A program made the position numbers and the translations under genes. The notes below the pieces were generated by a model that was not told the DNA's origin, did no database searches, and saw nothing but the letters and a program-made list of their open reading frames with translations. A stretch of DNA of 64,000 nt from the NCBI GenBank assembly GCA_027943335.1, contig BSBK01006392.1, forward strand, positions 46,001-110,000, read 5' to 3'. Within the stretch, counting starts at the first letter, position 1. Each line of letters starts with the position of its first letter. This document shows positions 58,134-64,000 of this stretch, in pieces. This DNA comes from Chamaecyparis obtusa (taxonomy: Eukaryota; Streptophyta; Pinopsida; Cupressales; Cupressaceae).

Positions 58134-59173
58134 TCAACTTGGAACTAAGGCTTTTTCTTCTTTAATATCAGATTCAAAATTTTCTTCTTTAATAGCTACA
58201 AATCCTATGTCATCAAGGTTATCATTATCACTGTCACTCAAATGTCTTTCAATTCCTGCTTCAATTTCTTCATCATTTGCATAATGACATTCTTTAGGTC
58301 TTCTATATTTAAAATTGTTTCTATACTTCTTAACTCTCTTAGGACACTTAGATGCAAAATGACCGTATTCTTGACAAGTCCAACATTTAAAAATTTTCTT
58401 ACCATCTGGTTCTCTTTTCACAAGCAAGGCAATACCTTCTTCAATCTTCTTATCTTCTTCAGATTTGGATCTGCTACTGCTGGCATAATCTCCACTCACA
58501 CTTGTACTTCTTGACAAAGTAGGTTTGATGCTAACAGCACTGAATGCTGTCTCCACTCTCGATAGTTCTCCTAATAATCTCAAATTCATCTTTGCTGCTT
58601 CCAATCTTCCAAGAAGAGTCTCTCTTGAAAAGTTCATTGTACAAGGTATCACTTGTTCAATCATTTGTGTAGTCTGTCTAAATACTAGTGTCAATGTTCT
58701 CAAAATTTTCCATATCATTTCATTCTCTGATTTTTCACTTCCACAAGACTTTATTCCTGCAACAATTTCTGACTTCCTACCAATATAGCTTCTAATAGAT
58801 TTATCTTCCATCATTCTTATGTCTTCAAATGCACAAATCCAATTATGTAACCTAGCTTTCTTTGCATGTTCATCACCTTCAAAAGTAGAATGTAAAGCTT
58901 TCCAAATATCAGAAGCTCTAATTAAATCTTTTACCTGACTGTATTCATTATCTGAAAGTGCTGATAAAAGTGCTTCTCTTGCAAGTATGTTACACATAAA
59001 GGTGTCTCTTTCATCATTAGAACAAGTCTCAAGTCTGTCTTCCTCAATGATAGTTTTGTTATTCTTTATAATCAACCAATAACCTGGTCCTAAACACAAT
59101 AGATGTGTCTTCATCTTTTCTTTCCAGCTGTCAAAATTTACTCCATCAAACTTAGGGATTTCTTTTCTGAAAT
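58134..59173 (-). pseudogene. gag: copia-4 gag (start codon removed)
   Basis: The gag frame is open for about 346 codons: NFRKEIPKFDGVNFDSWKEK, AREALLSALSDNEYSQVKDL, LHSTFEGDEHAKKARLHNWI, then KILRTLTLVFRQTTQMIEQV. The intact knuckle CWTCQEYGHFASKC follows, then an acidic linker. It stops at 58134; protease continues in another frame, so one frameshift separates them. By comparison with copia-1 (MANFRKES) the ATG and Ala codon are lost to the Chromo-2 insertion. The frame stays open 38 codons into the Chromo-2 LTR, opened there only by TTG, not ATG. Confidence 0.88.
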
Positions 59174-59975
59174 TGATGAAGGGTGCTCCCCTTAATACCA
59201 CAAACACATACAGAAACAAAGAAACAACAACAATTTGTGAGAACAGAAAAATGAGCTTCTTATTATCTCCACAAATGTGAAATTTCAAATTTCAAAACTC
59301 TTACATGCAAAGCCACATAGGCATTTTCCTTTACAATATTCTATAGGCCAAAGCCTCGAATCAAAACTCAGATCTACTACCCAGAACTACTCTGAACTGC
59401 CTAGGACAACACTACGGGTTTTCTTTATATAGACAATTTTCACCACCTGAGAAGGTTCCAGAAAATTAGTCCTTAAGGCTGACGATCCTAAGAATTAATT
59501 TCTTTTTTTTTCTCTTTTTACATGGGGTCGGCTAAGAAAATATACAAAATATGGTTTTAGGTAGCCCAACTTCTGGAGGCCATAACTTTTTAACTGTAGC
59601 TCCGATTTTCTATTATAACCACTTTTCAGAAATGCCATGTCGAGATCTATAGTGCCTGACTCACACAAGCTCCAGTCAGCCAGGGGTTGACCGCGATCCA
59701 GAGCTTCTAAGACCTTCAAAATTGACTTGAAAGATTTCATACCTGGAAACCTCAATAACTTCACCAATATAGATGATGTGGCAATGAAACTCAATTGGTA
59801 GGCTAATATGACTAAGATGAACCTCCACCTGTGAAATCAAAATATTCTAAGATCATATGACCAACTTACTAAAAATAGTAAGTTTCCATAAATAGCAGCT
59901 CCACACAAGATAGTCCTTATTGAAAAGAAAACAGAAATATTTTTTTTGGGTGATGCAAAATTGCTCTTACACCCA
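59174..59975 (-). repeat. 3' LTR of Chromo-2
   Basis: On the minus strand it runs TGGGTGTAAGAG...GCACCCTTCATCA, about 802 bases. Its left boundary is where homology with copia-1 gag stops. The right boundary is set by analogy with Chromo-1 (just after GATGCAGGAGCATC). It could instead start four bases further in, at TGTAAGAG. Confidence 0.75.
59423..59432 (-). promoter_or_regulatory. TATA box of the Chromo-2 LTR
   Basis: CTATATAAAG on the minus strand, about 250 bases before the LTR end. It points leftward, into copia-4 gag. Confidence 0.6.
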
Positions 59976-59976
59976 A

Positions 59977-59990
59977 GATGCTCCTGCATC
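59977..59990 (-). promoter_or_regulatory. GATGC/GCATC near-palindrome at the polypurine position
   Basis: GATGCAGGAGCATC on the minus strand, a 5-base stem with a 4-base loop, abuts the LTR. Chromo-1 has GATGCAGGAGGATC in the same place (16984-16997). Its purine core AGGAG may serve as polypurine tract. Confidence 0.5.
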
Positions 59991-60029
59991 AGACACCCGG
60001 GGTAATTTGAGAAGTGACCCTGTCACGAC

Positions 60030-61530
60030 TCAGGTGTGCAGAGGAAAACCAAGATGGTTAACCTCCTCCTTTGTTAGCCATGATGAATCCTCAACAGGTC
60101 ATCCTTTCCACTTGACCAAATACTCTTCATATGTTCTGTTCCTTGTGCTTCTGCCAACACGACTATCCAATATGTCCTCAATCTCCTTAGTATCTGAACT
60201 AGTTGCTAGAATACTCTACTGTTCTGCTGTGATCTCATCTTCAATGCCTCCTTCATGATACTCTGTCAAATCTAAAATATTAAACACTGGTGAAATATTC
60301 AGCTCAGTAAGAAATTCTACCTCATATGCATTTCTTGAATCATGCTTCTTCAGTATCTTACATGGTCCAAATTTCTTCATTTTCAACTTGTTATATGTAC
60401 CAACTAGAAATCTTTCCTTTCGCAAATGAACCATAATTTCATCTCCAACTTAAAATTTCTTATACCTTCTTTTCTCATCTACCTTAGCCTTATATTCTAC
60501 ATTCATCTTGGTAATGTGCTTCCTCACCTCCTCATGGACGTTCTTCAAATGTTCTGCAAAATCTTCAGCTTCAGCACTACTTATTTCTCCTTTATCTATC
60601 TTTCTCAATTCAGATGCATTTCTTGAACTACTTCCATAGACAATCTGGAATGGTGATTTACCAGTGCTCCTATTGATAGAATTATTGTATGCAAATTCTG
60701 CCTGTGGTAAAATCAAATCCCATCCTGTTGGCTTATCCCCAACCAAACATCTCAGCAAATTTTTCAAACTCCTATTCACCACCTCTGTCTGTCCATCAGT
60801 CTGTGGATGATGTGATGAACTAAACTTCAAATCTATCTTCAACTTCTTCCATAATGTACGCCATAAATATCCAATGAACTTAGTGTCTCTATCTGAAACT
60901 ATGGTCTTTGGAAAACCATGTAGTCTCACTACTTCTCTGAAAAATAATTCTGCTACATGAACAACATCATTAGTCTTCTTATAGGGAATGAAATGTGTCA
61001 TTTTTGAAAATCTATCAACCACTACAAAAATTGAATCATGTCCCTGCTGAGTCCTCGATAAACTAAGAACAAAGTCCATGCTGATATCCTCCCAAGGCTT
61101 CTCTGGTACAAGTAATGGCTGATACAACCCTATATTCTGCTTCACTCCTTTCACCATCTGACATACTCTACAACTCTGTACAAACTTCTTCACATCTTGC
61201 TGCAACTGTGGCCAATAATAATTTTCACTAACCAAAGCAAGGGTTTTATCATGACCAAAATGTCCAGCCAATCCTCCTCTATGCTTCTCCTTGATGAGAT
61301 TCTCCCTCATACAACTTCTTGGAATGCACAACTGACTCCCTCTGAACATCATATCATATTGAATGATGAAATCTAGCCACTTCATTTTGTCTAGAGTAAT
61401 AGGTTCTTTACAAGTTTTCCAAGCTTCACCAAAATCAAGATCCTCTGGATACAAATTCTTGAGTTCCTTGAACCCAACCACCTCAATCTGCATTTCTGTC
61501 AGCAATAGTTGCCTTCTGCTAAGAGCATCT
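60030..61530 (-). pseudogene. pol: Chromo-2 integrase and chromodomain
   Basis: Integrase lies in the open piece 61586-60450. The zinc ligands are in KHRGGLAGHFGHDKT (His 102 and 109 of that piece) and CRVC (139, 142). The catalytic Asp171 is in ISMDFV, Asp232 in VSDRDTKF and Glu268 in TDGQTEVVN, the D,D35E spacing. Then comes the C-terminal module KFGPCKILKKHDSRNAYEVE and ISPVFNILDLTEYHEGG. The chromodomain (60030-60215) reads EIEDILDSRVGRSTRNRTYE, YLVKWKG, stop, PVEDSSWLT. Stops at 60450-60452 (TAA), 60216-60218 (TAG) and 60099-60101 (TGA); the frame ends at 60030. The chromodomain defines the chromovirus clade and is known to steer integration to certain chromatin. Catalytic residues are all present. 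Confidence 0.93.
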
Positions 61531-63026
61531 ACAACCCTATTAGACTTTCCACTCCTGTGTTTTAAAACAAATGTATAACTCTGCAAAAACTCAACCTATT
61601 TCAAATGCCTTTGATTCAACTTTCCTTGACTATTCAAATATTGCAAAGCTTGATGATCAGTATACAAAAAAAACTCTTTATGAAGCAGATAGTGTCTCCA
61701 CTTCTTCAATGCCTGAACTATAGCATAAAATTCTTGATCATAAACATAATATTTTTTTTTGGCATCATTCAACTTCTCACTGAAATAAGCAATAGGTTTA
61801 CCTTCTTGGCTCATAACAGCTCCTATTGCAGTACCACTAGCATCACAATCTACTTGGAACACCTTATTAAAATATGGAAGTGCTAAAACAGGTTGTTCTA
61901 TAACTTTTTGTTTCAACAATTGAAAACTCTTTTCTACCCCATTAGTCCACTTAAACTCTTTTCTATCCCCTCTCATTGTTTCAGTCAAGGATCCATAAAT
62001 ACTGCTAAAATTTTTGATGAAATTTCTATAAAAGCTAGCTAGACCATGAAAAGATCTTACCTCAGTAGCACTCCTTGGAGTAGGCCATTCAAGGATAGCC
62101 TGTACCTTCTTTAGGTCCATTTTTAGACTTTTTGCTGAAACTACAAAGCCCAAATACACTAACTCTTTCTTTACAAAACTATATTTCTTCAAATTAATCA
62201 ACAATTTCTCTTCTCTCAGCTTTTGAAACACCATACGAATATGCATCATATGCTCCTCTAATGTCTTACTAAAGATCAAAATATCATCTAGGTAAACAAT
62301 GACAAACTTACCCAGAAATTCTTTTAGAACCTCATTCATGAGCCGCATGAAAGTGCTCGGTGCATTAGTTAGCCCAAAATGCATGACTAACCACTCATAC
62401 AGTCATTCCTTTGTCTTGAAGGTAGTCTTCCATTCATCTCCTTCTTTGATCCAAATCTGATCATATCCACTCTTCAGATCTATCTTTGATAAATACAAAG
62501 CTCTACTCAAATAGTCCATAATATCATCCATTCATGGCAATGGAAACCTATACTTGATTGTGATCTTGTTTATTGCTCTGGAATCTGTACACATCTTCCA
62601 CTCTCCATTCTTCTTTGGTGCTAATACCACTGGTGCAGCATAGGGACTCAGACTCTCACGGATCAATCCTTTCTATAACAGCTCATGTACTTGTCTATTC
62701 AACTCCTCACTTTTTGCAAGTGTCATTCTGTGTGCTTCGTTATTCGGCAAAGTCGCTCCTGGGATCAAACCTATTTGATGGTTGATCTTCCTGACTGGTG
62801 GTAATCCATCAGGCACATTATCGGATATAATATCCTGAAACTCATTCAGTGAATCTGCAATTTCTACAAGAATATCTTCTACTTCCTCTTTACCAGCTTT
62901 TAGAATTAAAGCAAAACATACATGCTCATGCCTCATACCATCTAGAAATTTTTTTCCATCAACAAAAGTTATTCTTGCACTACCACATACCTTTTCTTCT
63001 ATGTCATTCAATGGCTTTAGCTTATG
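61531..63026 (-). pseudogene. pol: Chromo-2 reverse transcriptase and RNase H
   Basis: RT reads [74 protein letters not shown], the active box [13 protein letters not shown] (intact YLDD), then [14 protein letters not shown] and [14 protein letters not shown]. RNase H follows: [18 protein letters not shown] (Asp), [20 protein letters not shown] (Glu), [13 protein letters not shown] (Asp), ending SNRVVDALSRRQ (Asp). All catalytic residues are intact. Stops in the same frame: 62673-62675 (TAG), 62532-62534 (TGA), 62403-62405 (TGA) and 61596-61598 (TAG). Confidence 0.94.
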
Positions 63027-63439
63027 TCACACTCCATCCTTTGTCAGTGAATAGGTATTCACATGACCATCATGTAGAACACATTTGTCAAACTGCCATG
63101 GTCTACCTAACAACATATGACATACATCTATATATATGATATCACACAGTACCTCATCATGATATCCACCAATCTTGAACTTCACTAGGCATTGTTCATT
63201 GACCATGACCTTGTGGTCATCCTGTACCCAAGTAATCTGACATGGATGTAGGTGTTTCTGTCTCTTGAGCTTCAACTTTATCACCATCTCTTCTAACACC
63301 AAATTGTCAATGCTTCCACTATCAATAATCACATCACAACACTTACCCTCACATTTGCACCTGGTGCGAAATGGGCTCCTCCTTTGTTCAGGTTCATTCT
63401 CACCACTCAAAAGAACTCTTCTGTTAATCAATGTTTCTC
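63027..63439 (-). pseudogene. pol: Chromo-2 protease
   Basis: The minus strand reads CKCEGKCCDVIIDSGSIDNL at the active site with catalytic Asp kept. It continues HPCQITWVQDDHKVMVNEQC, IYIDVCHMLLGRPWQFDK and DGHVNTYSLTKDGV to a TGA at 63027-63029. It lies in frame between the gag knuckle and RT. A CKCEGKCC cluster just before the active site is also noteworthy. Apart from the closing stop it is open throughout. Confidence 0.9.
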
Positions 63440-64000
63440 CTTTTTCAGCATCTTCAAAATTTGATGATCTGACATCTTCATCTACATGTGCAACTCTGGC
63501 CTGACCTTCATTTCTCCTGTTTGTTCTACCTTGGTGTTGAGGACATTCAAATACCCTATGAACTTCTTCTCCACAGTGAAAACATGTTCCATGGAAGCCT
63601 CCTCTTCCAGATGCTTGTCCTCTTGCTCTTCCTCTTTGATCTCTATTATTTTGATCTTGAAAATGATTGGAATTATTTCCTCTTTGATTCTGACTGCTAC
63701 TAGTTTCATCTTTCTTTTTTGGATCTTCATTTCAGCCACCATATGACCGTCCATCAGATCTTCCACCATGACCTCTTTCATTTTTTCTGCTCTCAAACTT
63801 CTTGTTCAACTTTTCCTCTACTTTTAGGGAAAACTGGTATGTCTCCTCAATACTGTTCATTCAAACCAGATTCAACTCTTCCTGAATGCTTGGCCTTAAC
63901 CCATTAAGATATCGCGCAACTTTTTCCTTATCAGCTTTTGCATGGCCTGTTCTGATGAGAATTCGATAAAATTCCTCTGTATACTCCTGAATAGATCTTC
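63440..64000 (-). pseudogene. gag: Chromo-2 gag, C-terminal part
   Basis: From the window edge the minus strand reads RSIQEYTEEFYRILIRTGHA, KVARYLNGLRPSIQEELNLV, stop (63861-63863), then a Lys/Glu helix, a Gly/Arg/Ser-rich stretch with a stop (63732-63734), and the knuckle CFHCGEEVHRVFEC (CX2CX4HX4C, Val for the usual Gly). The same frame passes into protease without a stop, so gag and pol form one polyprotein frame. The 63482-63796 reading frame in another phase is a shadow. The N-terminal gag is outside the window. Confidence 0.88.

Larger units (their letters stand above)
53640..59173 (-). mobile_element. copia-4: Ty1/copia element, 5' end cut by Chromo-2
   Basis: The 3' LTR (53640-54852), polypurine tract, RNase H, RT, integrase, protease and gag follow in order on the minus strand. 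They stop at 59173, two or three codons after where the gag ATG should be. The LTR wording and proteins are those of copia-1. The primer site and 5' LTR should lie beyond Chromo-2, outside the window. Open frames are longer than in copia-1, so it is probably younger. Confidence 0.9.
59174..64000 (-). mobile_element. Chromo-2: Ty3/gypsy chromovirus inserted in copia-4 gag (runs off the window)
   Basis: The 3' LTR (59174-59975) is followed on the minus strand by chromodomain, integrase, RNase H, RT, protease and gag up to the window end. The five bases left of it are gaaat; the matching right copy would be beyond 64000. All coding sequence shares one frame. The protein resembles Chromo-1 throughout, but its LTR is not alignable with Chromo-1's. 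It is the best-preserved element here. Confidence 0.9.

Noticed and set aside
59495..59794. 99-codon minus-strand reading frame before the Chromo-2 TATA box
   Set aside because: Lies in U3 of the LTR, upstream of the likely transcription start; no recognised domain.

Overview
The window is repetitive nuclear DNA from a seed plant with a large genome. It is AT-rich and consists almost wholly of LTR retrotransposons nested inside one another, plus one LINE and one tRNA-derived SINE. I see no host gene, rRNA, tRNA or CRISPR. The mixture (Tork-like Ty1/copia, Ty3/gypsy chromoviruses, a Tat-type Ty3/gypsy element) and its heavy decay would suit a gymnosperm or other giant plant genome, but the sequence does not prove the lineage.

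Layout. (1) 1-575: 3' end of a plus-strand retroelement, with its LTR starting at 576. (2) 1040-2066: a decayed minus-strand gag with primer-binding site, followed by the start of its LTR. (3) 3440-15446: a Tat-like gypsy element on the minus strand with 2.3-kb LTRs. Gag to RT/RNase H lie in one frame, and an extra RNase H domain sits between protease and RT. (4) 16310-52228: one large nest. The outer element is a minus-strand chromovirus (Chromo-1). It was hit by a LINE (18895-28921), itself hit by copia-1 (19886-26782). It was also hit by copia-2 (31285-46688), itself hit by copia-3 (33591-41294). Its 5' LTR was hit by a 4.5-kb noncoding TG...CA element (47649-52163) that carries a SINE. Target-site duplications read by eye support every insertion in this nest; only the outer Chromo-1 lacks a matching pair. 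(5) 52229-53639: fragments, including a reversed piece of the copia-1/4 LTR. (6) 53640-59173: copia-4, minus strand, cut at the start of its gag by Chromo-2 (59174 to beyond the window), whose gag-pol is one frame with ten stop codons and no frameshift.

Functionally everything is dead or nearly so. Each element encodes the usual gag, protease, integrase, RT and RNase H that once drove its own copying, but all carry stops, frameshifts or lost catalytic residues. Order of events: Chromo-1 is oldest in its nest; the LINE, copia-2 and the 4.5-kb element came later; copia-1, copia-3 and the SINE came after those.

The most unusual items are the displaced RNase H of the Tat element and a 1.8-kb reading frame (globular part, acidic linker, coiled coil) lying 3' of the RNase H inside the LINE.
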